Origin: Bathymodiolus brooksi
Taxonomy: Eukaryota; Mollusca; Bivalvia; Mytilida; Modiolidae
Assembly: GCA_963680875.1 (NCBI GenBank)
Contig: OY804579.1
Location: 78,295,095 to 78,359,094, forward strand
Direction: 5' to 3'
DNA: 64,000 nt
Part shown: piece after piece, positions 1 through 15,300 of the stretch
Layout of the letters: each line of letters begins with the position of its first letter
Numbering within the stretch: position 1 is the first letter of the stretch
Program-made: the position numbers and the translations under genes
The notes under the pieces: generated by a model
What the model was told of the DNA's origin: nothing
Seen by the model: the letters and a program-made list of their open reading frames with translations, nothing else
The model's database searches: none

Positions 1-150
1 AAGAAAAATCTACTCATCAGCATTGTATTTATCACTATTGTTCCTATTCATGTGTTGTTGCTTTTCTTTATTGTCTTGTATATTACTTTCATTCAATCTA
101 TGTTCTAGTTTGAGCTTTCAAATAAATTGATTTGATTTGATTTGATTTAT
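1..150 (+). mobile_element. LINE 3' tail fragment
   Basis: Ends in repeated TTGAT units (near 126-148) after an AATAAA-like segment, the kind of short tandem tail seen on many invertebrate non-LTR elements. No coding part is in the window. Confidence 0.4.
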
Positions 151-302
151 TTTCATTTACTGCCAGTTAATAAATCACTTAACGCAAGCTTACTGAAACA
201 AACCTTTTTTTTTTTAAATAAAACATATATTTAAGAAGACTTTATTCAAATAAACTACATATTAATTGAGAATATATATCTAGGAAAAAAGTAAAGACTT
301 AC

Positions 303-397
303 TGATTTTATGTTTAATTTCTTCTTCATTTTCAACGGCTAGTTTAAATGCTGATAGAAAATTTCTACTTCCTCCACACTGTAAGTCTAACACCCAT
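303..397 (-). CDS. VWA3A: VWA3A-like exon 18 (last in window)
   Basis: Residues 612-643: [20 protein letters not shown] and onward. Acceptor ttccag, donor A|gtaagt leaves one base, so the gene continues left of the window. Confidence 0.9.
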
Positions 398-3300
398 CTG
401 GAAACAAACAAAACACATTCATTAATATAACTCACCGTTGTATTGGAATTTATGAAGGCCAAGAGAAAACAATTAAAAATCACAACATCATCAACATATA
501 GGAGTAAATTTTTAATTTTTTTTTACCTATGACCACATTTCACATTTATATGTATTTTGATTTTATTTTTAATTTTTAAATTTTTAAATTTTTTGAATAC
601 TGTCTTTAAGATTCAAACTTTTATAATTATTTGCTATGATTGCTATAACCATAGTAAAATTATCTCCTAATACCATTGAAAATCTATTGAAAATATATTT
701 TTTTTAAATATACCTCCATGCTGCTTGTAAGTTCTGTTCTGTAGGCTTCATCATTGTTGGTTTCCAAGATACAGCTTTACTTCCAAATCTAAAACAAAAA
801 GCAATATCATTCAAAAAAAGGTTACATATTTAATTTTCGACAACAATCACAATCATTGTACCTCACATGTTTACCAGTGGTTATGGATTCACTTTAATAA
901 AACAGAATTTTTTTTTCTGAATTTACAATATTTAAAGAAAATATACAAGATAAATGTTAAAAATAATGGCATTTTTTTTTCCCTTAGTCTAAACTTAACC
1001 TTAACTAATTTTGGGTCATACTAATGAATCTACTTCCTAAAAGCACTAACACACTTTTGCAAAAATGTTAAAGTATATTTTATTGGATAACTGTACATGT
1101 TGTTTCATACTTATGCAATAATGTTAAAGTATTTTTTATTGGGTAACTGTTGTTTCATACTTTCGAAATAATGTTAAAGTATTTTTTATTGGCTAGCTCT
1201 TGTTTCATACTTATGCAATAATGTTAAAGTATTATTTATTGGCTAACACACTTACGCAATAATGTTAAAGTATTATTTATTGGCTAACACACTTACGCAA
1301 TAATGTTAAAGTATTATTTATTGGCTAACACACTTACGCAATAATGTTAAAGTATTATTTATTGGCTAACACACTTACGCAATAATGTTAAAGTATTATT
1401 TATTGGCTAACACACTTATGCAATAATGTTAAAGTATTATTTATTGGCTAACACACTTACGCAATAATGTTTTAAAGTATTATTTATTGGCTAACACACT
1501 TACGCAATAATGTTAAAGTATTTTTTATTGGCTAACATACTTACGCAATAATGTTAAAGTATTTTTTATTGGCTAACATACTTACACAATAATGTTAAAG
1601 TATTTTTTATTGGGTAACTGTTGTTTCATACTTTCGAAATAATGTTAAAGTATTTTTTATTGGCTAGCTCTTGTTTCATACTTATGCAATAATGTTAAAG
1701 TATGTTTTATTGGCTAACACACTTACACAATAATGTTAAAGTATTATTTATTGGCTAACACACTTATGCAATAATGTTAAAGTATTATTTATTGGCTAAC
1801 ACACTTACGCAATAATGTTAAAGTATTATTTATTGGCTAACACACTTACGCAATAATGTTAAAGTATTTTTTATTGGCTAACATACTTACGCAATAATGT
1901 TAAAGTATTTTTTATTGGCTAACATACTTACGCAATAATGTTAAAGTATTTTTTATTGGCTAACATACTTACGCAATAATGTTGAAGTATTTTTTATTGG
2001 CTAACTGTTGTTCCATCAGTAACCTCAATGAGTGCTGTATATGAACCAAGTAGTTCACATTAGATACTGACATGTCTATAAGTATGACCACACTGTTAAA
2101 AAATAAAACATAAAAAAAATACGTTATAGTAGACATTCATTGTAGATTCTTGTATGTAAATATTCATATCCATTTAGTGATGTTCCAAAAAATTGCAAAA
2201 AAAACGACCAACTATAGTACAAGCTAATGAATTACAGCCTTAAGGTCACCTGCATTTAGCATTCACCTGCTGTAAACTGTCAGTTTTAAACCTTCCCAAC
2301 TGGATTTATGTATTATTTCAACTAAATAAGCAGTCACCTCACCAACATGGTCAGCTGTAACTCAAAGTTTATGTCATTGTAATGGCTTACCGATATATAA
2401 CGGTCACTTTTCATCCTACATTTTTGTTTAAATCATCAGTATTTAACTTTACAGGTGTTCTCATTGCATGATAAATTATTAAATATTAAATAATTAACAG
2501 TAAATCATTGCAAAAACACAGCAGCATTGCAAAGCAACCACCATTTTTATTCTTAAATTACTGTTTGCTAACAGAAATACATTGACAATGCAGATCATCT
2601 GATCTTAAATAAGTGGTCAAATGCTTTATGCAGTCATTTTTCCTTTGTTCAATATGTGACCATTGAATACAAGTTTGACTGTATATCTGTATTATATAGA
2701 ATACATGAGTTTTGCACATAAATTTAAACTTCAAAAACTAATTCACAATCAATCCCTACACACCCTTCAAAATTAGTTACTGCCACGATATAACTGAAAT
2801 ATTGTTGAAAGTGACGTTTAAACACTATAAACCCTTCAAAATTTGTTAAATCGCTGTTCACTACAAATCAAGTTTTATTGTTTACAAGTAAAGGAACTGT
2901 AAACAAATAATTACTTTTTCTCAACAGCAGTTCCAAAAATCCTACGACTTCCAGTTGCTAACCAATCAATTCTTTTTTCATATAGACCAACTTCAGCATT
3001 TAATTGTTTTTGATATTCAAACAGTTGAGTCATATCAACATGAACATTCTTCACAGACCCATCATGCCACTGGAATTGAACCATCGCTTTCTGGAAAACA
3101 ACATCAATATCATATAAATATTATTTTATTTTAGACCCTCTTTTTTTTATTCAAGTGCCGGTACTAAGCCAGGAGAGATGTAGCAGTCATGTATAGGAGT
3201 GTTGATATGTTTCTACTATTTTATAAATAGATTTTGGAACTGTTCTGATGGTGTGGTACTGTTTCATTCATTATATTATAATTTTATAACTTCAAAGTTA

Positions 3301-6300
3301 ATAGTGTTTTGAAAATAAGGCACATTCTGTTTTATCATGTCTACTAATTCTACAATAGAATTCACACAAAGACATCTAAACTATTCAAATTTGATTTTAA
3401 AACAGTTGTAAAAGGTCATTCACAAGAAAAAATAAATAAATCACAGTTTGACATATTTGATATATGCAATACAAATGTACTTGGTTAATAGAAAATCAAA
3501 AATATTTAAAATACTGAGACAATGAGTAGATGTAAAGAAAACTAAATATGATAAATTAAGGGGAGATAAGCACCTCATGAACTTGTGACTGAACAGCTTT
3601 CTTGATGACTGGGATGAATTCTTCTTTATAAGAGTAGGCATTTGGTGCTAAAACTTGGTACAAATCTAATCTTCTGGCTAAAATTATGAAAACAATTTTT
3701 TTTAAATAATTTCATCAAATTTTCTATGAATTTTATTATTTTTAAAAATAATTTTATTAACATGACATGTAGTATAATCATAATGCTACAATTCTTATCG
3801 ATAATCAATCTTCCATGCTATGAAGGATTAATATTATTTTCCATGAGTAATCGTTGTTTAACAACAGGTGAGCAATTTTTCAACTACAGTTGTTGCATAG
3901 CATGGCTAGAACATATAACAGATGATAATGTCTCTCCTATATTAGAGCATCACACTGTACTGAATTTTTATAATGCTGTCTCACTACAGAACACTCCCCA
4001 GATAGACATGTCACTCCACTCCGATCCTGAGCCAATCAGTCTTTACTCTCACTCCTCAACGGAGTAGCAGCAAATACCAAATTAATAGTCTTCCATTAAA
4101 TAGACAGGAGGTCAAACTCACAATCCACCATACTCCAGACAGGCACACTAGCTATTACAATAGTCTTCCATTAAATAGGCAGGAGGTCAAACTCACAATC
4201 CACCATACTCCAGACAGGCACACTAGCTATTACAATAGTCTTCCATTAAATAGGCAGGAGGTCAAACTCACAATCCACCATACTCCAGACAGGCACACTA
4301 GCTATTACAATAGTCTTCCATTAAATAGGCAGGAGGTCAAACTCACAATCCACCATACTCCAGACAGGCACACTAGCTAATAGCTATTACAATAGTCTTC
4401 CATTAAATAGGCAGGAGGTCAAACTCACAATCCACCATACTCCAGACAGGCACACTAGCTATTACAATAGTCTTCCATTAAATAGGCAGGAGGTCAAACT
4501 CACAATCCACCATACTCTAGACAGGCACACTAGCTATTACAATAGTCTTCCATTAAACAGGCGGTCAAACTCACAATCCACCATACTCCAGACAGGCACA
4601 CTAGCTATTACAATAGTCTTCCAATAAATAGACAGGAGGTCAAACTCACAATCCACCATACTCCAGACAGGCACACTAGCTATTACAATAGTCTTCCATT
4701 AAACAGGCGGTCAAACTCACAATCCACCATACTCCAGACAGGCACACTAGCTATTACAATAGTCTTCCATTAAATAGGCAGGAGGTCAAACTCACAATCC
4801 ACCATACTCCAGACAGGCACACTAGCTATTACAATAGTCTTATATTAAACAGGCAGTCAAACTCACAATCCACCATACTCCAGACAGGCACACTAGCTAT
4901 TACAATAGTCTTCCATTAAATAGGCAGGAGGTCAAACTCACAATCCACCATACTCCAGACAGGCACACTAGCTATTACAATAGTCTTCCATTAAATAGGC
5001 AGGAGGTCAAACTCACAATCCACCATACTCCAGACAGGCACACTAGCTATTACAATAGTCTTCCATTAAATAGGCAGGAGGTCAAACTCACAATCCACCA
5101 TACTCCAGACAGGCACACTAGCTATTACAATAGTCTTCCATTAAATAGGCAGTCAAACTCACAATCCACCATACTCCAGACAGGCACACTAGCTATTACA
5201 ATAGTCTTCCATTAAATAGGCAGGAGGTCAAACTCACAATCCACCATACTCCAGACAGGCACACTAGCTATTACAATAGTCTTCCATTAAACAGGCGGGA
5301 GGTCAAACTCACAATCCACCATACTCCAGACAGGCACACTAGCTATTACAATAGTCTTCCATTAAATAGGCAGGAGGTCAAACTCACAATCCACCATACT
5401 CCAGACAGGCACACTAGCTATTACAATAGTCTTCCATTAAATAGGCAGGAGGTCAAACTCACAATCCACCATACTCCAGACAGGCACACTAGCTATTACA
5501 ATAGTCTTCCATTAAACAGGCAGGAGGTCAAACTCACAATCCACCATACTCCAGACAGGCACACTAGCTATTACAATAGTCTTCCATTAAATAGGCAGGA
5601 GGTCAAACTCACAATCCACCATACTCCAGACAGGCACACTAGCTAGTACAATAGTCTTCCATTAAACAGGCGGTCAAACTCACAATCCACCATACTCCAG
5701 ACAGGCACACTAGCTATTACAATAGTCTTCCATTAAATAGGCAGTCAAACTCACAATCCACCATACTCCAGACAGGCACACTAGCTATTACAATAGTCTT
5801 CCATTAAATAGGCAGGAGGTCAAACTCACAATCCACCATACTCCAGACAGGCACACTAGCTATTACAATAGTCTTCCATTAAATAGGCAGGAGGTCAAAC
5901 TCACAATCCACCATACTCCAGACAGGCACACTAGCTATTACAATAGTCTTCCATTAAATAGGCAGGAGGTCAAACTCACAATCCACCATACTCCAGACAG
6001 GCACACTAGCTAATAGCTATTACAATAGTCTTCCATTAAATAGGCAGGAGGTCAAACTCACAATCCACCATACTCCAGACAGGCACACTAGCTATTACAA
6101 TAGTCTTCCATTAAATAGGCAGGAGGTCAAACTCACAATCCACCATACTCCAGACAGGCACACTAGCTATTACAATAGTCTTCCATTAAACAGGCGGTCA
6201 AACTCACAATCCACCATACTCCAGACAGGCACACTAGCTATTACAATAGTCTTCCAATAAATAGACAGGAGGTCAAACTCACAATCCACCATACTCCAGA

Positions 6301-9300
6301 CAGGCACACTAGCTATTACAATAGTCTTCCATTAAACAGGCGGTCAAACTCACAATCCACCATACTCCAGACAGGCACACTAGCTATTACAATAGTCTTC
6401 CATTAAATAGGCAGGAGGTCAAACTCACAATCCACCATACTCCAGACAGGCACACTAGCTATTACAATAGTCTTCCATTAAACAGGCGGTCAAACTCACA
6501 ATCCACCATACTCCAGACAGGCACACTAGCTATTATTCTGAATTATTTTCACTATTTTTTCAAATAGTGAACCAAAAATAATACACCTACAATATCAAAA
6601 TTTGAGCAAAAACATAAACAAGTGGTGTTAAACCACAATATTATTTGTATCTTAATCAAAACAAATGTGTTACATATAGTAACAATAAGTCTACTAAACT
6701 ATAGACAAAGCTAGTCGTCTACATATAGTAACAATAAGTCTACTACACTATAGACAAAGCTAGTCGTCTACATATAGTAACAATAAGTCTACTACACTAT
6801 AGACAAAGCTAGTCGTCTACATATAGTAACAATAAGTCTACTACACTATAGACAAAGCTAGTCGTCTACATATAGTAACAATAAGTCTACTACACTATAG
6901 ACAAAGCTAGTCGTCTACATATAGTAACAATAAGTTTACTACACTATAGACAAAGCTAGTCGTCTACATATAGTAACAATAAGTCTACTACACTATAGAC
7001 AAAGCTAGTCGTCTACATATAGTAACAATAAGTCTACTACACTATAGACAAAGCTAGTCGTCTACATATAGTAACAATAAGTCTACTACACTATAGACAA
7101 AGCTAGTCGTCTACATATAGTAACAATAAGTCTACTACACTATAGACAAAGCTAGTCGTCTACATATAGTAACAATAAGTCTACTACACTATAGACAAAG
7201 CTAGTCGTCTACATATAGTAACAATAAGTCTACTACACTATAGACAAAGCTAGTCGTCTACATATAGTAACAATAAGTTTACTACACTATAGACAAAGCT
7301 AGTCGTCTACATATAGTAACAATAAGTCTACTACACTATAGACAAAGCTAGTCGTCTACATATAGTAACAATAAGTCTACTACACTATAGACAAAGCTAG
7401 TCGTCTACATATAGTAACAATAAGTCTACTACACTATAGACAAAGCTAGTCGTCTACATATAGTAACAATAAGTCTACTACACTATAGACAAAGCTAGTC
7501 GTCTACATATAGTAACAATAAGTCTACTACACTATAGACAAAGCTAGTCGTCTACATATAGTAACAATAAGTTTACTACACTATAGACAAAGCTAGTCGT
7601 CTACATATAGTAACAATAAGTTTACTACACTATAGACAAAGCTAGTCGTCTACATATAGTAACAATAAGTCTACTACACTATAGACAAAGCTAGTCGTCT
7701 ACATATAGTAACAATAAGTCTACTACACTATAGACAAAGCTAGTCGTCTACATATAGTAACAATAAGTCTACTACACTATAGACAAAGCTAGTCGTCTAC
7801 ATATAGTAACAATAAGTTTACTACACTATAGACAAAGCTAGTCGTCTACATATAGTAACAATAAGTCTACTACACTATAGACAAAGCTAGTCGTCTACAT
7901 ATAGTAACAATAAGTCTACTACACTATAGACAAAGCTAGTCGTCTACATATAGTAACAATAAGTCTACTACACTATAGACAAAGCTAGTCGTCTACATAT
8001 AGTAACAATAAGTCTACTACACTATAGACAAAGCTAGTCGTCTACATATAGTAACAATAAGTCTACTACACTATAGACAAAGCTAGTCGTCTACATATAG
8101 TAACAATAAGTCTACTACACTATAGACAAAGCTAGTCGTCTACATATAGTAACAATAAGTCTACTACACTATAGACAAAGCTAGTCGTCTACATATAGTA
8201 ACAATAAGTTTACTACACTATAGACAAAGCTAGTCGTCTACATATAGTAACAATAAGTTTACTACACTATAGACAAAGCTAGTCGTCTACATATAGTAAC
8301 AATAAGTCTACTACACTATAGACAAAGCTAGTCGTCTACATATAGTAACAATAAGTCTACTACACTATAGACAAAGCTAGTCGTCTACATATAGTAACAA
8401 TAAGTCTACTACACTATAGACAAAGCTAGTCGTCTACATATAGTAACAATAAGTTTACTACACTATAGACAAAGCTAGTCGTCTACATATAGTAACAATA
8501 AGTCTACTACACTATAGACAAAGCTAGTCGTCTACATATAGTAACAATAAGTCTACTACACTATAGACAAAGCTAGTCGTCTACATATAGTAACAATAAG
8601 TCTACTACACTATAGACAAAGCTAGTCGTCTACATATAGTAACAATAAGTCTACTACACTATAGACAAAGCTAGTCGTCTACATATAGTAACAATAAGTC
8701 TACTACACTATAGACAAAGCTAGTCGTCTACATATAGTAACAATAAGTCTACTACACTATAGACAAAGCTAGTCGTCTACATATAGTAACAATAAGTCTA
8801 CTACACTATAGACAAAGCTAGTCGTCTACATATAGTAACAATAAGTCTACTACACTATAGACAAAGCTAGTCGTCTACATATAGTAACAATAAGTCTACT
8901 ACACTATAGACAAAGCTAGTCGTCTACATATAGTAACAATAAGTTTACTACACTATAGACAAAGCTAGTCGTCTACATATAGTAACAATAAGTCTACTAC
9001 ACTATAGACAAAGCTAGTCGTCTACATATAGTAACAATAAGTCTACTACACTATAGACAAAGCTAGTCGTCTACATATAGTAACAATAAGTCTACTACAC
9101 TATAGACAAAGCTAGTCGTCTACATATAGTAACAATAAGTCTACTACACTATAGACAAAGCTAGTCGTCTACATATAGTAACAATAAGTCTACTACACTA
9201 TAGACAAAGCTAGTCGTCTACAACAGTATAAGTGGCTTACCTTTCAATCCATGCTGTTTGATCCATTCCATTGAACATCTAGCCTGGAACTTTGGCACTT

Positions 9301-12300
9301 CTATTTTTAATTGTAAGTCATGACCAGGAGGCCTTGGTAAGAACCTTGACTGTGGTAGTTTAGAGACTTCTGTTGTTATCTATACAAAAATATAATATCC
9401 ACATTAATATTTTTCCTCTAACAATTCGCTGAAGGAAAGGGGTCAAATTTTTTGTTCTCCAAATTTGTTACAAACTTAACCTAAGCAGTTGTCTGACAGT
9501 CTAAACACGTCATTCAAACATGTTTGATGGTTCCATCAAATATTAGAAAGGAGTTGGAAAAGTGTTTAGACTGTCAAATTTGTGTTTGAAAAAAAGGTGT
9601 GCTGGTAAAGTTTGAGGTGAATTTGAAAGAAAAATTTGAAAGTGTCAATGCATCTTAAGATACAGGAAGTTTTGATGAGTACACTGTATACATTTAAAGA
9701 CGGTGGTACGTATCTATTCTATAATTTCAAAAAATGCTCTAAATTCGAAAAATGGGAAATTAAAAAAAAGGATAAACACTTTTTTATAGGATAAAATCCC
9801 ATAACTATGGAATGACAAAAGTGAAAAATCATCATAAAGCATACAGACCCTTAGACCATCATTCTTACATCAGATGTATGGAAAACACTATATGATGATA
9901 CGTCTGAAGATATGGGTATGAAAAAAGAAAATTGAGTGCTAAAAATGTAAATGTACCGGTAGATCAAATATTTGCTTCAAATAGATTAATAAACCGTATT
10001 AGTGTAGAAAAAAAATCAATCACATTAACATTCTTACCTCATTGATAATACTGACTAGAGCACTTCCCATCATTCCCTGCCTCATTTCCTTTATCTTATT
10101 GATAACTTCCTGTGATTTCTGAATTTCTTTAAGTATTAGACTTATTTCTGTACCAGTATAGATTTGTTCCTGGAAGTAACAAAATTTTATAGAAATATAT
10201 GACTTCATATACAGGTACTAGGAATTAAACTAGAGGCTAAATTGACACTGTATCACTCATCTGGCAAAGAAATTTATGATATGGGTGTTAAAGTATCCAA
10301 TGAAAACCACGGACCTGCCACAACTCATTGACAAACTTTATCACATCAAGGTGTATCAAGTACACCTCGCCATGGACAGAAATCAAACTCTCAATATTAG
10401 TGATGGTAGGTACAGATCACAGAGGCCTCCTACCTGGTAAAGAATATCATTAAACTATTCCCTACTGAAGCATATGTTAAATATTCAGTCTCCAACAAGA
10501 CAATCAGATCATTCATTTCTACAAAATTGAATCTTCATATAAATAAGCCCCATACCAAATACGAATCCATGTATGTTAAACTTTGGATCCTAGAGGTTGG
10601 AAAAATTTTTAATTTGAATCTTCATATTACAATGAGAATTCAATGCAATTGTATTTTCTTTGATGGTTCTAGACGATATTGTTTTTTTTTCTCATTACCC
10701 ATGGTACAATCAAGGTTTAGATCACATATACTCTAGCATCTCAATTTATCATCAAGTTTTTTTTACCAATAGAAATATATTTTTCCTCCCTGTGATTGCA
10801 GCTTATGTTAAACTTTGAATCATAAAGGCTCTGACCCCATAGTTCCAGCAGTCTTCATTTGCTCAAACAAATTATTTTAAATGCTCACCTGACATTTGGC
10901 TATCTAAGAGCAAAGGACAGCAATATTTGACCCCCAAAAAAAAACATATAATAATATATCATCCCAAAACCAAGATTCTAACATGACGTCCTTCTTTCGC
11001 TTTGTAAACAAACGAGCGATTGATCGTCGGTATAATCTCATTAGCACATGCACCGCTTCATGTGACTGACTTTCCCGTCGTAAATATACATGTTGATGAA
11101 TTATCGTCTGCTCAAATTTGGCAGCATAAATTGTATTGTCCGCAAAAGTAAATAGAAATTACCGTCTTCTAATCAAAGTTTACTACCGTATTTGTACTCT
11201 TAGACATATCAGAATCGAAATAATTCATGGAAGCCAGAATGTGTTTTGAGTTTTAACATGGTCTCTGGCTCGGGATAAAACACTAATATCCGCCAACCCA
11301 TGATAAAACTTAAAACACCTTCTGGCTTCTATGATTTATTTCTTAAACATACAGTCAAACCTGCCCATGTAGTCACCTCTATTTTAAGTAGTCAGGTCAC
11401 ATTTATTTTGTCCTGTCATAGAAAACTTCATATGAATTGAACCTCTCTTAAGAGGTCACCTGTCTTATAAGGCCACTTTTTTTTCTCCCAAGGGTGACCT
11501 CTTAATACAGATTTGACTGTACTAGTAAATTGGTGCTTTCTTCATCTATGTATTTCAACCCACCTGAATAAACAGTGATAATAGTTTATTTATTCACAAA
11601 ACATCTTTAATTCACATTAATTATTAAACATGTGTTTCTTTAGGTGTATTCAGAGTGCAAGAAAAATTATCCACCCTCTATAATTAACATAGGAATTTGA
11701 TAAGGGGAAGTAATTCAATATATACCTCACAACTAGCTGTATAACAGTGATAGGATCCTCCTGATGCTTCTGCTAAGTTCCTCAATGTTAACTGAAAAAT
11801 ACACCAATATGGTTGAAATATCTATATATTTATTATATTTTGTTTGATTTTAAATATTATTAAAAAAAAAAGATGTTTACTGGTTATATTAACTGTACCT
11901 TTTGCATTTAATACATGTACAAAGGATTTGGACTGTCAAAGAGAAAGCAAATTCTAGTATTATAGTAAAATAAAATTGTTTTCCTCTTAAAATTCCCAAA
12001 ACATTTTCTATCATACATTTAAATCTGTATACATGTTTGCATTTGGAAAACAAAATTGTGATTATCAGCATATCTCAATTTAATCTTTTCCTCATATAAA
12101 TTAACCACATCGGTGGCGTAATGGTTAGAGTGCTCTCCTCGAATGCGGTAGATCGTGGGTTCGAGCCCCAGTCGGGTCAAACCAAAGACTAAAATTGGTA
12201 TTTGTAGCTTCTCTGCTAAGCATGAAGCATTAAGGAGGAAGAGCAAAGACTGGTTTGCTTGGAATCAGAATGATGTGTCTGAGTGGAGTGACATGTCTAC

Positions 12301-15300
12301 CCACGGACTGTTGTTTCAGTGAGCTATCACTATAAAAACAGGGGTTAAAAAATCCATTATCCCGACGCCTGGGACTAGTAATTTCCACATTTGGGGTAGC
12401 TGAAATAATCAACTGTATGGCCGACGGGCTAGTAGAAAAATATATCGGATATTGACAAACTTGTCAATATTCTCGTATCTACTTATATTCATATATGTTG
12501 TTTAATCAGCAGCAATGTTTTATTTATTCAACCACTAGCTTTTTGTCGAAATTGAGAGCAAAGAAGGTAGAAAAACTGCATAACTCGTCATAAAACAGCT
12601 TCAACAAACGACGGCTTACCGGAATTTTCGAAAACGAAATACTGGAATCGGGAACGACTATTTCCGGTTTTGCCGATAGTAAAAAAAGAAAACATAATTA
12701 ATGCCGACCGACCCTAGATTTTTTTGACATGTGACCGTAAACACACATATTTTTTTTTTGGCCTTACAGTGACATGAACTGTGGAAAATAAGTGAAAATA
12801 AAACGCAATACCAGATCTGAAAAGAAAGATAGCTAAACTAATATACATTGTACATGTTGTACAAGGGTTTAAGTCTGCAAGTCGGATTCATGAAATCACG
12901 GTATTGACCAGGACTAGTGGTTCATAGATTCAGGCTAGTAATATTTGGGAGTATGCTAGCCCTGGTCTAGTGAGGTGGTCCAAGATGTTTTAACCCCTGA
13001 AAAATCCAACTCAGCATGTTGGTCTAGAACAAAGCAGACCTCATCATCATCTCATTGAAAATTAACTTGTTCTCCACATGATATAGATGAAAAATTAAAC
13101 ATCATACATACAGTACAAACAAGGTGTTTCCGTTGAATTTCACTGTGGCTTGGGTTATTAAATGGTGTACCACTGTGAATGAAACACCATGCTAGTACTG
13201 TAGTAATTAAAACAACTTGTAACATGGTGTCCTACAGTGATTCTAACAAAAACACCATGCTAGTACTGTAGTAATTAAAACAACTTGTAACATGGTGTCC
13301 TACAGTGATTCTAACAAAACACCATGCTAGTACTGTAGTAATTAAAACAACTTGTAACATGGTGTCTTACAGTGATTCTAACAAAAACACCATGCTAGTA
13401 CTGTAGTAATTAAAACAACTTGTAACATGGTGTCCTGCAGTGATTCTAACAAAAACACCATGTTAGTACTGTAGTAATTAAAACAACTTGTAACATGGTG
13501 TCCTACAGTGATTCTAACAAAAACACCATGTTAGTACTGTAGTAATTAAAACAACTTGTAACATGGTGTCCTACAGTGATTCTAACAAAAACACCATGTT
13601 AGTACTGTAGTAATTAAAACAACTTGTAACATGGTGTCCTAGTGATTCTAACAAAAACACCATGCTAGTACTGTAGTAATTAAAACAACTTGTAACATGG
13701 TGTCCTACAGTGATTCTAACAAAAACACCATGTTAGTACTGTAGTAATTAAAACAACTTGTAACATGGTGTCCTAGTGATTCTAACAAAAACACCATGCT
13801 AGTACTGTAGTAATTAAAACAACTTGTAACATGGTGTCCTACAGTGATTCTAACAAAAACACCATGCTAGTACTGTAGTAATTAAAACAACTTGTAACAT
13901 GGTGTCCTACAGTGATTCTAACAAAAACACCATGCTAGTACTGTAGTAATTAAAACAACTTGTAACATGGTGTCCTACAGTGATTCTTACAAAAGTATTC
14001 TAACAAAAACACATTGTTAGTACACTGTAATTAAAACAATGAATACTTACATTTGTTAGATGGTTACTACAGTCATAAGCTACACAATTCAGCTCTATAT
14101 GTTTACCTATTCCCATCTGATGAACATAATCACACAAAACTTCTGTCGTCTGATCAGGGCTGAAATTAAACAAAAATATTGAATCTTATTTTCATACATC
14201 AAGTTCTGCCCAAAAATATAAACTTCAAATGATAAACAGCACTTCTTGTTTTAGTTTAGAAAGTTTTTAACATAAATTACCTTTTGATTTGAAATAAAAT
14301 ACCAATAGACACTAGGATGAAAATTCACGTGCATTTATCAGAGATCTGTAAGAAGGCACATCAGGCAAAACATTAATTGTACACTTTTGTTGTACAGCAA
14401 ATGTAATGATTGCAGGATTACTGTTAAGTAAAAGATGAAAGTTGTATATTTTTAGAAGTGGTATTTTCAACCTACTGTGGTATTTGCCAGCAAAAGTCCT
14501 ATTTTTAAGGAATTCCCCATGGCATGGCAAATACCACAGGTTATGAAAATAAAACTGAAATGCAAAGAAATTTGCCCAAAAAAATGCACTTGCTATTAAT
14601 TAATCAAAAGACGACATTCTTATACAAGGTAGAATTATATACAATATACAAAAGGAAAAACAAAACAAAGTGAATATCCTTGAATTTGTATCCTTGAAGT
14701 TCCATAACTCTGCTTGGTTTGTAATAAATACACTTACACACTTCCTAAGATAAGTAATACTGAATCAACATCCTTGACCTTCATCACATGTTTCATAGCC
14801 CTGAGTAAGTTACATCCTCCACTCTGTCTCAGTCTTAACACCCATTCTTTTCCTTCCTCTACTCTGTAAACATTGTTAAAGAAATTGGTTAGGCAATATT
14901 TTGAGAGAGAACAATTTTAAAAATCAAGTTCAATAAAAACAAATTATAACAGGCACTTTATAATTAAACTTTAACCCCAGAACATGTTTGTGCCTGTTCC
15001 ATGCCAAAACTTGGATTTCCATCAGCATAATGATATCATTTTTTTGCACTGACTGATTTGAGATAAGAGGTAGTTCTTAGTTTTGTCGATATTGGTTGTA
15101 TTGTTCACCATCACCGTTTCAACTTTTATTTACATAATTCTTTTGTAGGCTTAAAAAAATTCAAATAAATCATAAACAATGGTAAATAATTCATACATTC
15201 TAATGTTGACATCTCTAGACACTGGCCATAATGGGTCAATATCTGTTCCAAATGACATCAGATAAACAGAGGTGGCCTTGGATAGTTGTTCATCCAACAA

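Noticed and set aside
3726..4067. 113-codon plus-strand ORF
   Set aside because: Lies over a reversed SINE body next to the satellite; composition and lack of motifs argue against a gene.
4084..9222. CRISPR-like repeat arrays
   Set aside because: Repeats are contiguous with no unique spacers and this is an animal genome; they are minisatellites.
12109..12182. tRNA gene on the plus strand
   Set aside because: A and B boxes are present, but the sequence continues into a SINE body shared with the copy at 32300, and a clean cloverleaf is not seen.
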